Source: Anammoximicrobium sp964486845 (GTDB lineage Bacteria > Planctomycetota > Planctomycetia > Pirellulales > Pirellulaceae). Taken from it: DNA of 22,292 nt. The notes below the pieces were generated by a model that searched no databases, had not been told where the DNA came from, and saw only the letters and a program-made list of their open reading frames with translations. A program made the position numbers and the translations under genes. Of this stretch, positions 12,882 to 22,212 are shown piece by piece. The stretch covers positions 1-22,292 of the forward strand of contig CAZAQY010000135.1 of NCBI GenBank assembly GCA_964486845.1, given 5' to 3'. Every line of letters begins with the position of its first letter. Position 1 is the first letter of the stretch.

Positions 12882-15800
12882 CTAATTGCTCCGGGCGTTT
12901 CCATGCACCAGGGGAAGCCGCCGCAAGTCGGCCTGCCCCGGCGGCAGCGGTGTCTGTGTCCGCGCCGATGGCGGCGCAGATCTCAGCAACGGCGTCTGAG
13001 GCACAGGCTGTAAATAGGAGGCCGGGGTGACTTCACCACCTGCTGTCCGACGAGGCGCAAAGGCCTGCCCGTCCGTAGAGGGCGCCGGCACAGGGATCGC
13101 TTCGAGCGGAGTACCGATGGCCGGCGGCAGCGGTTGTTCGATGCGCTCTGAACCGCCATCGTAGGATGGTGCCATCGAACCGCGATCGCGCCCGCTTTGC
13201 GGCGCATCCAGCGGGAGGGCCTGCGGCTGCAGCAACGGGCGTTGAGGACGTAGCGGACTGCCTTCGGCCGATTCGGCCGGTACGTACCGCGTCTCGGGTC
13301 GGTCGACCGGCGAGTAACCTTCCTGCAGTTGGCTGTCCTGCAGGTTCGCGCCCGGCCCCGAATAGCCGTTCGGGTGAACGCTGGGAATCGTCTCCTGGGA
13401 GCGGTACAGGTCCATCCGCCGTTCGGCTTCCGGGATCCGCAGGAACTCGTCTACCTGCGAACTGGAATGATCGAACACGCGATTCATCAGGGCGCGGCGG
13501 CGGTTGCGCACGATGAATTCGTCATTGGAGAGTCGTAGCGGGTCCAGATCGGCCACGACCGGCGCCCAGCGTAGTCCCATCAGATCGAACAGCGTCGGGA
13601 AGATCGTGGCTTGAGACATGATGATGTTCTGCTGGAGCGACGATTCGGCGCTGGGCAAGGGGCGGAACAGCACACCAGCTACGGGGATGTCTTCCAGCAG
13701 CGGCACGCCGCGGGCGGTTCGAGCGGCCTTCAAGGCCACCGTATATCGGCTGACTTCTCGCAACTCGTAGTTGCTCAACTGGACGTCCGTATCGACGAAG
13801 TGCCGTTTGACACGGCCCAGATGTTTTTCGTCGGCCCGGATCGGTTCGCGAATGTTCGTGGAGTACATGTAGTTGAAATGGAATACGACCGCCTGGCCAT
13901 CAGGTTGGATCACCGGCCGGATTTCCCAGCCGGTGCCGGTTTCGAACTTGTAGATCGCCGGATCGGGAATCAGGCCTTCCAGGGCCGCGCCGAATTGCGC
14001 GCCGCCTGGACCCTGCTGGCCCAGTACGGCTTCCGCCGTGTCGGTCGACAGCCCCGGCAGCACATTCCGCACGGTCGAAAAGCCCCCCGAAGCCCCGGCA
14101 ATCGGGGACGATGTCGGTTGTCCGCCGTTCAGCTTGGCCATGGCCAGGAAGGTCGGATCTTGAGCCAGCGCGCCCACGTCGTCGATCATGGCCTTGGCCC
14201 CGTCGATGGCCTCCGCGATCATGATGTCGCGTTTCGGCAGATCGAATTCCATGGTGGCTTCTGGGGACACCTTGGCGAAGGCCCGGTTGTTGGCCAGCAC
14301 GTTGGTCGTTTCGACCTGCCCCATCTGCACGTCCCAGAACTGGCTCGCCTCGCGCACCTTGCGGAACGTCGGGTAGTAGAACTGCGTGTTGAAATCGTCA
14401 TCCAAGCACGTCATCAGCCGCTTGATGTAAGCGTCGATATTCGCCGTGTGCGCCCGCGTGCCTTCCAGCAGCTCGATGTACTTGTCCTCCATGTCGTCGA
14501 CCAGCATGTCGAGGAATTTCTTGTGGTCCAGGGGACGGCGGGCGGCTTCGGCCTCACGTTGAGCGGACTGAAAGTTCAGGTCTGCTGCCAGAAGAGCCCT
14601 GAACCCATTCGAGGCTGCTTCCAACAACGGCTGCGTCTGGGTCTTAATATCTGGGCCGATCCAGCGGTAGATCTCCTCCTCGACGGTCAACCACTGCCTG
14701 TAGCTCTCGTTCACGGACGCATCCTCGTCGCCGATTCTGGCGAGAACTAAGTCAATTTGTCGGACGATACCGTTGGCTGTCTTGCCGTGCGCGGCAGCTA
14801 ACTGACTGAGCTTTTCGAACATCGTCATGCTGCGCTGTAGATTATCGAGCAACTCGTCCACCGTCAGGCTGGCTATTGGCTTCTTGTCATCGCTCAACGT
14901 CTTCAGTATGGCTTGTGCCTCCTGGAGCCGCTGTCTGTTGCTTGGACCGTACTGGAACAAGACGAGGGTGTTCAGAATCTGGTCGGCATCGTCGATGTAT
15001 TGATCCAACTGAGTTTCCAAGAAGCGCCGCCCTGATTCAATCGTCGCATTACCGTTTTTCAGCGACAGGACGACCATCTCTTTACCGATGGGAACCTCGA
15101 ATCTATACGTTATGGCGGAGGCGGGCTCCGGCAGCGTTTCGATGTCGGGATGGGCATCCACAACGTCCTTAAGAAACTGCTTCTGCGCATTTTCGAGCCG
15201 TTTGCCGAACGGTAGCGAATCCTCGGAAAGTGGTTCCAAGAATTTCAGAAGAATCGACTTCTTTGCACCCTGCAATTTCGCTATCCCTGCCCGGTACGCT
15301 TTCGACGCTCCGGGCTTGGTTGCCTGTTTGCGCAGATCATCCATCAGCGAATCTAACGTCAATCCGATTTCGCGATGAGGGGAGGCTTGCATGGAGGCGG
15401 CCAGTGCCTCGTCTAGCACGTTTTCGATCAGACGACTTATGAATTGCGTGGCATCATCTGCCTTCTCCTGAGCGTCTGCCGCCTGTGATTGAAGCGACTG
15501 CGCCTTTGCCTGGATCAGTTTGGCCGCCTGCAGCACATTGTCTTGCGCATCCCGCCTAATCTTGAGAGAATCACTCAACTTTTTCTTGGCGTCGTCCTCC
15601 AGTTTCTTTGCATCCTCAAGTTCCTTCTGACGGTTACCCAAGCGCTCTTCGATGACAGCCCGCTCCATGATGCGCTGCTTCAGCTCCATTTCCACGATCA
15701 AGCGGCTCTTGAAGATTTGGGCCAAACGGACGAACTCCCGCTGGATCGGGGTCATGGTATCGTCGGCTGCGATCTCGGCGTCGAACAGGCCGCGGATCGA

Positions 15801-18800
15801 CTGGAAGCGGGCGTTGGCGGAGAGCAGTTGGAATTCGTCGCGTTTACAGAACCCATCGAACAGCCGGTGCTTGCCGTCGCACGTCAATCCGGCTTCGAAG
15901 TAGTTTTGTTCAGCCAGCGGCAGTTGGCCGGCCATCATGCCGTCGAACGTCTGCAGAATCTCCATGCGGGTTGTGTTCTTGGCCAGCGCCATAATGAACA
16001 GGGCCGAAGCCAAGCTGGTCGAGTCCATCGAGTGGAGGGACAGCAACTTGTTGCCGGTCTTCAAGAACTCCGAGTCCGTGACCTCCAGCTCGCGGATGAA
16101 ATCGTCGCCGAAGAAGGAGTACAGGTACTTGCGGTCGCGTTCTTCCTGAGTCACGCCCGGCAACTCGCCGAGTTCCATGGCTCGTTGGGCGGCGACCAAA
16201 ACGATGGCCTTACGGAGCATCTCGGCGGATTGCAGCGTGAGGAATCGCGAATGGTCGATGAAGCGTTGGATTCTCCCGGCGACGCGCTCCATCCGATCGC
16301 CCTTTTCGCCGTTGATTTGGACGGTGTGGACGGCGACACGAACTTGTCCCACCGGGGCGTCGATCTGGTTGATCATCGTGCGGATGACGTTGATGCCTTT
16401 GATGGGACCACGCAACTGGATCAACCCTTCGCCGATGACCGAGACCGACACTTGCCGCACGGGATCCTCCGATCCCGGCTTGCCGGGGGCATAGGTGTCC
16501 GGGTCCGCGTGGGCAGCCGCGACTTCGCGGCGGAATTGCTCTTCCCTCGCGCGGTCTTCGGCGGCGAGGGAGGCCTGCCATTGTTCATTCGCCGCGGATT
16601 CCTGTTCGCGGAGCGCTTGGACTTTGGCGTAAGCGGACGCGGCACGGTTGCGGGCCGATTCGGCGACGCGTTCGAGCTGGGCGACGACGTTGTTCAGGTT
16701 CTCGGCGCGCTTTTCCAGATCGGCCTGCTCTAGGTCCGTGCGTTCGGCCGGCCGGTTCCGCATCGCAACATCGGCCCGTCGCTGATCGGTGGCCGCACCG
16801 GCGGCTTGATTGGCGGTGTTCGCCGCGAGTGCTTCCGCCTCTTGCAGTTCACGTTCGGCTCCGCGCGTCTTCTTCGCCGCCTCGACGGCTCCCCGTTCCT
16901 TCTCGCGACGCTGGTCCGTCGCCTGCTCGGCGATTTGCCGCGCTTTGTCCGCCAACTGCTGCTGCATGTCGACCGCGGCGCGGTTGTACGATTTGACGTC
17001 GCGGTTGATGATCTGGGCAACGCGATGTACATCGCGGAAGTAGTAGAGGCGGGAGACGCGCGTCTCGACGTGGTCGGAAGGGTTGAACCCGTTGATGATC
17101 GGTCGCGGCTTCGTGTATTCGGGAAAGGACACGTTCGGTCCCGTGGGACCGGTGATCCCCCGCGAGATCACAGGCTCTTCGGCGCCGATGGGCCGGAAGA
17201 GTCTCTCCGAGTAGTCCTTCGCCATCGTTCTACCAAAGAGGTCGCTGATCAAGTCTGCCTTGACCGTAAACGTATAAACATCCGGCGGGACGTCCTGATA
17301 CGCCAGGGTGAGGGAATTATCGGCCAGATCGAATTTCGGCAGCGAGGACGCCGCCGTTTGGGGATCGATGCTGGACTTGTTGCTGCTGTTCACCAGCAGA
17401 AACGCCTTGCCCAGATCCGCTGCGGCGGGCACGTTGATTTCATCGTTGAAAGTAACCTTGATCCCCTCGAAGGCCGCGTTCGTCGGACTGACCGAGAGGA
17501 CACTGGGGCCCGTCGTGCGCACGCGGACCGTAGCTGCCGGCGATTTCGTGCCGAAGATCTGCCTCCCCAAAACGGTCCAAGCCTCGACTGTGTATTTGCT
17601 GTCGGTGTCGACCTCAACCGGAGAGAACCACCTGTTCTTTGCCGCTGGATTGATTCCGATGCCTTTGATTCCCAGCGGAACACCGTTCAGGGAAATGACG
17701 ATGCGGCTGTCCTCCCACACACTTGCATCCCCTCCGTCCGCAACCCCGCTGACAACAAAACGCCTGTCCTTCGAGAGATAAACGTCGCCTTTTTTGGGCA
17801 AGGCCTCCGTATCGTCGCCTTTGCGCATCACGGGGGCGGCCGAGATCTTCAACCTGCTGCTGATCAGTGCCGCCTGGAAGTTGACACGGGTTGCGGAGTA
17901 GCGGTGCAAACCGCCCGTTGCTGAAAAGGCCATCGCGAGCACGAACCCCTTGACGTGCGGAGCAGGGGCCATTTCCGGGGGCAATGGCATGTCCAGCTCG
18001 GCCTCCCAGCTGGCGTCCTCTCGGGGAACCACAGGGGCGGATGGTACGATAAGTCCCAGAAACTTGCCCTTGTTCTCCGAATTGTCGAACACGGCAAACT
18101 GAAGTTGCGTGCCGCTTCGTACGCGCAGGCCCGCCAGTTTCAGATACCCGCCGTAGACGCGTACCTCGCTCAAGTCGACAGGTTCTTTGTACGCATTGTT
18201 GGAGACTTTGGAGATGATGGGCTCCAGAATCCGCGTGTCGTCGGCGCTGGGCGCAAGCACGCTAATCCAGTGCTGAGATGGATTCGGGCCGGCGCCTTTG
18301 GTGACGACGATCTTGTGTTCCCCCACGGCTTCTATCGGGACTGTCGCCCTCCACGAGCCCTGCTTCTCCGTGGGTTTGGCATCGACAGGGTCGTTCTCGC
18401 CCACTTTGACTTTGATGTCGATTGGCTCCGCAGCGCCCGTGCCTGTGAGCGTCACGTCCCCGGCCACAAACAATCGGACTTCGTCGCCGTCTCGCTGGAT
18501 GGGCCAAGTGATCGTCGGTGTGCCTTGTGACAGTTCGCTGATCGCGAATGCGCCGTCGGCTGCCATTGCTGCTGGGGCCAGAACCAGCGACTGTGTGAGC
18601 GCTGAAGCCGGACGGACCTGCGGATCGATGCGTTCCGATGCGCCGAGCGGATCGTCTGAGAGGCGTGGCATGAGTCGGGCACCGGCGACACACCCTTCGC
18701 CGATCCGTTCCGGGGCGGTGGACGGCGATCTCTCGTCCGCATTCCTGTCGCCCCAAAGCGTGGGGATGTACCAGCAGACGATCCCGATACATACCCCGTA

Positions 18801-18827
18801 GAAGACCGCTTTGCGCAGGCTCGGCAT
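12882..18827 (-). CDS. Giant secretin-like outer-membrane protein
   Basis: 1981 residues. The N-terminus is hydrophobic (8-26); a second signal-like stretch ends in AMAA at 87-90. Residues about 90-350 look like two beta-sandwich domains, and 440-560 a third Ig-like region (SVSPTNAAFEGIKVTFNDEI). About 615-775 is Ala/Glu/Arg-rich coiled coil. Residues 788-850 (VIGEGLIQLRGPIKGINVIR, then QVRVAVHTVQI) resemble a secretin N1-type ring domain. A long helical region follows, with strong coiled coil at 1025-1140. From about 1500 secretin-like strands reappear (VETTNVLANNRAFAKV, GTGWEIRPVIQPDGQAVVF), ending in GVPLLEDIPVAGVLFR (1707-1722) and NIIMSQATIFPT, the pattern that closes a secretin core. 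A Pro/Gln-rich tail runs from about 1810. Known secretins are usually 400-800 residues. AGGA lies 8 nt before the ATG. It heads a three-gene operon. Confidence 0.75.
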   Translation of the reverse strand: MPSLRKAVFYGVCIGIVCWYIPTLWGDRNADERSPSTAPERIGEGCVAGARLMPRLSDDPLGASERIDPQVRPASALTQSLVLAPAAMAADGAFAISELSQGTPTITWPIQRDGDEVRLFVAGDVTLTGTGAAEPIDIKVKVGENDPVDAKPTEKQGSWRATVPIEAVGEHKIVVTKGAGPNPSQHWISVLAPSADDTRILEPIISKVSNNAYKEPVDLSEVRVYGGYLKLAGLRVRSGTQLQFAVFDNSENKGKFLGLIVPSAPVVPREDASWEAELDMPLPPEMAPAPHVKGFVLAMAFSATGGLHRYSATRVNFQAALISSRLKISAAPVMRKGDDTEALPKKGDVYLSKDRRFVVSGVADGGDASVWEDSRIVISLNGVPLGIKGIGINPAAKNRWFSPVEVDTDSKYTVEAWTVLGRQIFGTKSPAATVRVRTTGPSVLSVSPTNAAFEGIKVTFNDEINVPAAADLGKAFLLVNSSNKSSIDPQTAASSLPKFDLADNSLTLAYQDVPPDVYTFTVKADLISDLFGRTMAKDYSERLFRPIGAEEPVISRGITGPTGPNVSFPEYTKPRPIINGFNPSDHVETRVSRLYYFRDVHRVAQIINRDVKSYNRAAVDMQQQLADKARQIAEQATDQRREKERGAVEAAKKTRGAERELQEAEALAANTANQAAGAATDQRRADVAMRNRPAERTDLEQADLEKRAENLNNVVAQLERVAESARNRAASAYAKVQALREQESAANEQWQASLAAEDRAREEQFRREVAAAHADPDTYAPGKPGSEDPVRQVSVSVIGEGLIQLRGPIKGINVIRTMINQIDAPVGQVRVAVHTVQINGEKGDRMERVAGRIQRFIDHSRFLTLQSAEMLRKAIVLVAAQRAMELGELPGVTQEERDRKYLYSFFGDDFIRELEVTDSEFLKTGNKLLSLHSMDSTSLASALFIMALAKNTTRMEILQTFDGMMAGQLPLAEQNYFEAGLTCDGKHRLFDGFCKRDEFQLLSANARFQSIRGLFDAEIAADDTMTPIQREFVRLAQIFKSRLIVEMELKQRIMERAVIEERLGNRQKELEDAKKLEDDAKKKLSDSLKIRRDAQDNVLQAAKLIQAKAQSLQSQAADAQEKADDATQFISRLIENVLDEALAASMQASPHREIGLTLDSLMDDLRKQATKPGASKAYRAGIAKLQGAKKSILLKFLEPLSEDSLPFGKRLENAQKQFLKDVVDAHPDIETLPEPASAITYRFEVPIGKEMVVLSLKNGNATIESGRRFLETQLDQYIDDADQILNTLVLFQYGPSNRQRLQEAQAILKTLSDDKKPIASLTVDELLDNLQRSMTMFEKLSQLAAAHGKTANGIVRQIDLVLARIGDEDASVNESYRQWLTVEEEIYRWIGPDIKTQTQPLLEAASNGFRALLAADLNFQSAQREAEAARRPLDHKKFLDMLVDDMEDKYIELLEGTRAHTANIDAYIKRLMTCLDDDFNTQFYYPTFRKVREASQFWDVQMGQVETTNVLANNRAFAKVSPEATMEFDLPKRDIMIAEAIDGAKAMIDDVGALAQDPTFLAMAKLNGGQPTSSPIAGASGGFSTVRNVLPGLSTDTAEAVLGQQGPGGAQFGAALEGLIPDPAIYKFETGTGWEIRPVIQPDGQAVVFHFNYMYSTNIREPIRADEKHLGRVKRHFVDTDVQLSNYELREVSRYTVALKAARTARGVPLLEDIPVAGVLFRPLPSAESSLQQNIIMSQATIFPTLFDLMGLRWAPVVADLDPLRLSNDEFIVRNRRRALMNRVFDHSSSQVDEFLRIPEAERRMDLYRSQETIPSVHPNGYSGPGANLQDSQLQEGYSPVDRPETRYVPAESAEGSPLRPQRPLLQPQALPLDAPQSGRDRGSMAPSYDGGSERIEQPLPPAIGTPLEAIPVPAPSTDGQAFAPRRTAGGEVTPASYLQPVPQTPLLRSAPPSARTQTPLPPGQADLRRLPLVHGNARSN

Positions 18828-18940
18828 CGGATCATTCCTTGTACGAAAGCAGGGTCATCCTGGCACCCGATGAAGGGCATGAGCGCAGCAGTCAGAATAG
18901 GGTGTCATCCGTCAGCCCCCGCGCGACCGTTTCCTTTGCT

Positions 18941-18953
18941 AAGATCGGATCTT
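18941..18953. promoter_or_regulatory. Operator-like palindrome
   Basis: AAGATC, one base, then GATCTT gives a perfect 6-bp inverted repeat about 115 bp upstream of the giant gene's start. It could be a regulator site for the minus operon, but length alone makes chance occurrence possible. Confidence 0.25.
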
Positions 18954-19161
18954 CGTGTCTTGGACTCAAGCTTTGCGGCAAAAGTGGGTCACTCGCACAC
19001 TGGCCAAGTGGATTGGCCCCGCAGAATAGGTAAACCGGGCAGACAATTCAGTCGAACGAGCCGACGAAGGGGACATGGTGACCCAAAAGGCGTGCGGGAT
19101 CGAGTCTCACTCTGTCATTCTTGCTGTGCAGAGACAGTGAGCACGGTGGGAGCCCCATCGT

Positions 19162-19189
19162 TTGACAGCCGGGGCGAACGGCCTAAAAT
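19162..19189 (+). promoter_or_regulatory. Near-consensus sigma-70 promoter
   Basis: A perfect -35 TTGACA (19162-19167), a 16-nt spacer and TAAAAT (19184-19189, five of six -10 bases) make this the best promoter match in the window. Transcription would begin near 19196, about 58 nt before ATG 19254. Confidence 0.65.
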
Positions 19190-19253
19190 TGGCGTTCTAA
19201 TCGGGATATGTTAGAGACAGGCGGCAGCGGAGTATTCTCGAGAGGGGTACGAG

Positions 19254-19505
19254 ATGAGCGATCCAAACGAAGTCGACGGGTTCAAGAAGAACGACTGCGT
19301 CTTGGTCAAGGAGGACGCTTGGTGCTGCCGAGGCCGCAAGGGGAGAGTGAAAAGAGTCCGCGACCCAAGCGAAGGACGCCCCATCATTGTCGCCGTCGCC
19401 TTGCCGGACGATTCGGGGCCCTCGGGCGCGATCATCGCATTTGAGTCCGCGGAACTCGAAAAGAAGACTTGCACTCGGGATTGGCCCATTCCCAAGTTTC
19501 CGTGA
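19254..19505 (+). CDS. Small KOW/SH3-like protein of unknown function
   Basis: 83 residues. The centre reads KKNDCVLVKEDAWCCRGRKG then RVKRVRD and IVAVALPDD, the strand-turn pattern of a small SH3-like barrel as in KOW domains (a hydrophobic strand, a GxxGxV turn and further strands). This resemblance is by eye and weak. No signal peptide; it is probably cytoplasmic, with a basic patch (RGRKGRVKR) that could contact nucleic acid. A GAGAGGGG stretch about 8 nt before ATG 19254 and a near-consensus promoter support expression. It stands alone on the plus strand between two minus-strand genes for large exported proteins and converges on the 851-residue gene with a 12-nt gap. Its independent, strong-looking promoter suggests it is not part of the envelope operon, or was inserted there. 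Confidence 0.7.
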   Translation: MSDPNEVDGFKKNDCVLVKEDAWCCRGRKGRVKRVRDPSEGRPIIVAVALPDDSGPSGAIIAFESAELEKKTCTRDWPIPKFP

Positions 19506-19517
19506 CGCGACGTGTGC

Positions 19518-22073
19518 TCACGGCACGTCTACCCCGAAGCCGAATCTCGCCGTGCCCGTGCGGCGGATGGTCGCACCCTGACCCATTTCGCCGTAGCAGC
19601 GGCGGAGAATTTCGCTGTGGCCCCGGCAGACGCATTCCCTTACGGGGCCGCAGCAGGACGGTTCCAGCGGGGCGGAGCAGTCGCCGGCCGTCGTGCATTT
19701 CCGCTGGGCCGCGTCGGGATCCGGGTGCTTGAATTCCATGGGAGCCAGGGTGACTGTATACCACGGTCCACCGTGACGGGGCTGGATCTGGAACTGCAAC
19801 TGGACGGTGACGGGCATGTCCGGCATGGTGGCTCGGAAGCGGACCGCGTAGTTCCCGTCGCGGTCGAAGTGGAACTCCATGTCTTCGTAGATGATCAAGC
19901 CTCCGCGATCGATCATCTCGCCGCGAAGTCCGAAGCTTGGCAACGGGAAATGGGCCGCGGACGCGAAATAGAAGGGGCTGGAGGGGTCGGTGACGGCCCG
20001 TGCTCGTTCGCAACGGGCTTGCGCCTCGGCCGCTCGAATCCTCGCGTTTGCTTGCATCTCTTCATCGTTCGCCAGCTTTTCGGCTTGTTCAGCCCATTCG
20101 GTCCAGCAGTCGTCCTTAGGCGATTCGCCAGTCGGCTCGCTGACGTCAGAAGGAGGCGATTCGGTTTCGGGCTGGTGTGGGTCTTCCACAGGCGGCTGCG
20201 TTTGTTCGACAGTCTCGCCTCGCGCCGACTCCGCGATTTCCTTGTGCGCCGCAGCCGAGCGTGCGTGCCGGGCGGCGAGATCGCGCTGCTTGAGGGCCTC
20301 GTTGGCGGCCGCGCCTGCGGCCGCGTGCGCCGCTTCGAGCCGGACACGGGCCGCTTCGGCTCCGGCGCCGTTGCCGTTGGTCACGTGCTGCTGGATCTCT
20401 TTGACCCAAATTCGGGCTTGTCCTAACGCCAGTTCGGCAGCAGTCCGCGCCGCCAGAGCCGCTTCGCGAGCCTGGACAGCGTCAGCCGCTCGCGCTTCGG
20501 CCGCAGCGGCATTGTCGCGGGCGGTCCTGGCGCAATCTACCGCGCGAGTAGCGGCCATTGTGGCGCCGGCAGCCTTGGCCGCCCGGCTCGCACCTGGGAA
20601 CTTCTTGCTCGCCGCAACGGCTGCATCGCGGCGTGCGAAGGCTTGGTCCAGCCGGGTGCCGGCCTGCTTCGCCGCCTCGGACGCTGCGCGGGCGTGACTG
20701 GACGCTTCATCGGCCGCCGCGCTGGCAGTCGCTGCGGCCGCTGCGGCGGAGTCGCAGAAATCTACGGCACTCTCCAGCAGTTGCTGAGCTGCAGTGCGAT
20801 AATCGGCTTGCCGAAGCGCCACCAGCGCGATCAGAGAATTCGCCGGATCGCGGTCCGCGGTAGCCGGTGACGGTCGAAAGACCGTCTGCTGAATCGGGAC
20901 GCTCGTACGCATCGCTTCCTGGCTACGTTCCGTGGCAGCGGGTGCCTCCGCCGGAACGGACACGGGCGACGCGGCCGGTTGCGGAGTTTTCTCGCTCCCC
21001 GTCGGCGCGGCTGAGGCATTTGGCGAGGGCTGAGGCAAGACGCATTCAGGACTGCCGTCCACTGGGGGACATCGATTGCAGCAGTTCCTGCCCGGTCTCA
21101 GCAAGTACACGTCCTCGTCGTAGTAGTGGAAGACCACCTTGTTGGACGGCTCGCTGGTGATGCTGCAGGGACCTGACGAGTGGACCGTCCGAACGGTGAG
21201 CGTGTGAATTCCCGGCGTGATCGAGCCTTCCAGTTTGACGGCTCGGCAGCACCCTGTCTTGGCTTCTTCTTTCTGCAAGCTGCGCATGATCCGTCTGCAA
21301 CCGCATTCTCCGGCGGCGGCTGGTCGTACGGGCCTCCCGTCGAGATAGGCGATCACTGTCGCGGTGGCGGGCAAATTCGCCAAATGGATTCGGATCAAGG
21401 GCGAAGTGACGGAGATCATTCCATCTTTTTCGACCGGGCGAGGGGTGTCTTCAAAATCCGACAGGGCGACAATCTGCGGCGGTGCGGGCAGGCGGACGTC
21501 GAAATGTAACGGATTGGACAGGTGGCTCCACAAGCCGACCGTCTTGTATCTGGCCTGAACGATGTGCTTGCCGGGCGGAGGGCAAGGGAATTTGAAGGCA
21601 CAACGCGGGACGGATTGGTCATCGGCGGGGGACAGCGGTAGTAGAGACGGGTCCACCGCATAGCGGATATTCTCGACGGGCTTACCGTCCAGCAGGAGCG
21701 TCACGTACTCGACCGCCGTGGGGTCTGCCCCGGCCAAGGGAATTTCCACCACCACGGCCAGCGGACCGAAGGGAACGGCGGTCCAGTAGGGCGGCTCATC
21801 GGACGATGCGAGGAACGTCTGCGGCTCGGTGGCCAGGAGGAGCAGCGAGCGCAGGACAACCCGCGGCGCTGGAGGTTCGAATGCTTTGGTCAAGACGAGT
21901 TCGCCGCCGTCGGTCAGATCTCCGTCGTCACCGCTCCAGCCATCTGCGGCGTCCAGCGACGGCGCGACCTGTCGCCCAACGAGCGGCAGGTGGTGCGAGG
22001 GAAAGCAGCCTCCGGTACAATCGCCCGGTGGCAACGCGAGCAGGCAAAACGCGATAACGGTACTCATGGACAT
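19518..22073 (-). CDS. Large exported protein: beta domains, Ala-rich helical stalk, Cys-rich tail
   Basis: 851 residues, not recognised as a whole. The N-terminus MSMSTVIAFCLLALPP looks like a short signal peptide. Residues about 95-200 and 210-325 are two beta-sandwich, Ig-like units (VEYVTLLLDGKPVENIRY; ATVIAYLDGRPVRP; GIHTLTVRTVHSS), each with the LDG(K/R)PV turn, suggesting an internal duplication. A Cys/Pro-rich linker (330-410) leads to about 200 Ala-rich helical residues (415-615; for example AAQQLLESAVDF, ALAARTAAELAL) likely to form a coiled coil. A second short helix (about 650-690) precedes a beta domain at 727-800 (MEFHFDRDGNYAVRF) and a Cys-rich tail. GGAG 9 nt before the ATG supports 22073; an ATG two codons later is possible. 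It shares the beta-coil-beta plan with the giant downstream protein, hinting at a common envelope structure. Confidence 0.75.
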   Translation of the reverse strand: MSMSTVIAFCLLALPPGDCTGGCFPSHHLPLVGRQVAPSLDAADGWSGDDGDLTDGGELVLTKAFEPPAPRVVLRSLLLLATEPQTFLASSDEPPYWTAVPFGPLAVVVEIPLAGADPTAVEYVTLLLDGKPVENIRYAVDPSLLPLSPADDQSVPRCAFKFPCPPPGKHIVQARYKTVGLWSHLSNPLHFDVRLPAPPQIVALSDFEDTPRPVEKDGMISVTSPLIRIHLANLPATATVIAYLDGRPVRPAAAGECGCRRIMRSLQKEEAKTGCCRAVKLEGSITPGIHTLTVRTVHSSGPCSITSEPSNKVVFHYYDEDVYLLRPGRNCCNRCPPVDGSPECVLPQPSPNASAAPTGSEKTPQPAASPVSVPAEAPAATERSQEAMRTSVPIQQTVFRPSPATADRDPANSLIALVALRQADYRTAAQQLLESAVDFCDSAAAAAATASAAADEASSHARAASEAAKQAGTRLDQAFARRDAAVAASKKFPGASRAAKAAGATMAATRAVDCARTARDNAAAAEARAADAVQAREAALAARTAAELALGQARIWVKEIQQHVTNGNGAGAEAARVRLEAAHAAAGAAANEALKQRDLAARHARSAAAHKEIAESARGETVEQTQPPVEDPHQPETESPPSDVSEPTGESPKDDCWTEWAEQAEKLANDEEMQANARIRAAEAQARCERARAVTDPSSPFYFASAAHFPLPSFGLRGEMIDRGGLIIYEDMEFHFDRDGNYAVRFRATMPDMPVTVQLQFQIQPRHGGPWYTVTLAPMEFKHPDPDAAQRKCTTAGDCSAPLEPSCCGPVRECVCRGHSEILRRCYGEMGQGATIRRTGTARFGFGVDVP

Positions 22074-22160
22074 GGCCGAAGTCTCCAGAAAGCCGCGACG
22101 ATACGCGAAGAAGGTCCGCCGATTCCCTCCGGCCGGCGGCTACACCGACCGCATCGTTCG

Positions 22161-22166
22161 ACTATA
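22161..22166 (-). promoter_or_regulatory. Likely -10 box of the 851-residue gene
   Basis: The minus strand reads TATAGT (five of six consensus bases), about 88 nt upstream of ATG 22073. The -35 region is poor, so the assignment rests on the -10 and its position. Confidence 0.4.
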
Positions 22167-22212
22167 GTTGCGAGGCAAATGGGCCAGAATGAGGCTGTTG
22201 CGATCCCGCCGC

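Larger units (their letters stand above)
18828..19253. other. Divergent regulatory region
   Basis: This 426-bp gap separates the start of the giant secretin-like gene (minus) from the 83-residue gene (plus), so both promoters must lie here. I see the near-consensus promoter at 19162-19189 for the plus gene, a small palindrome at 18941-18953 and an imperfect hairpin around 19106-19141 (CTGTC/GACAG core). No tRNA and no convincing small gene is visible. I could not assign a clear promoter for the minus operon. Confidence 0.5.

Noticed and set aside
13611..14750. Plus-strand frames opposite the giant gene, such as 13611-14750 and 15489-16733
   Set aside because: The minus-strand frame is continuous for 1981 codons with recognisable domains; these are shadows rich in Arg, His and Asp.
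19990..20697. Ala/Ser-rich plus-strand frame
   Set aside because: Antisense of the Ala-rich helical region; GCN codons read in reverse give Ala/Arg/Ser-rich shadows.
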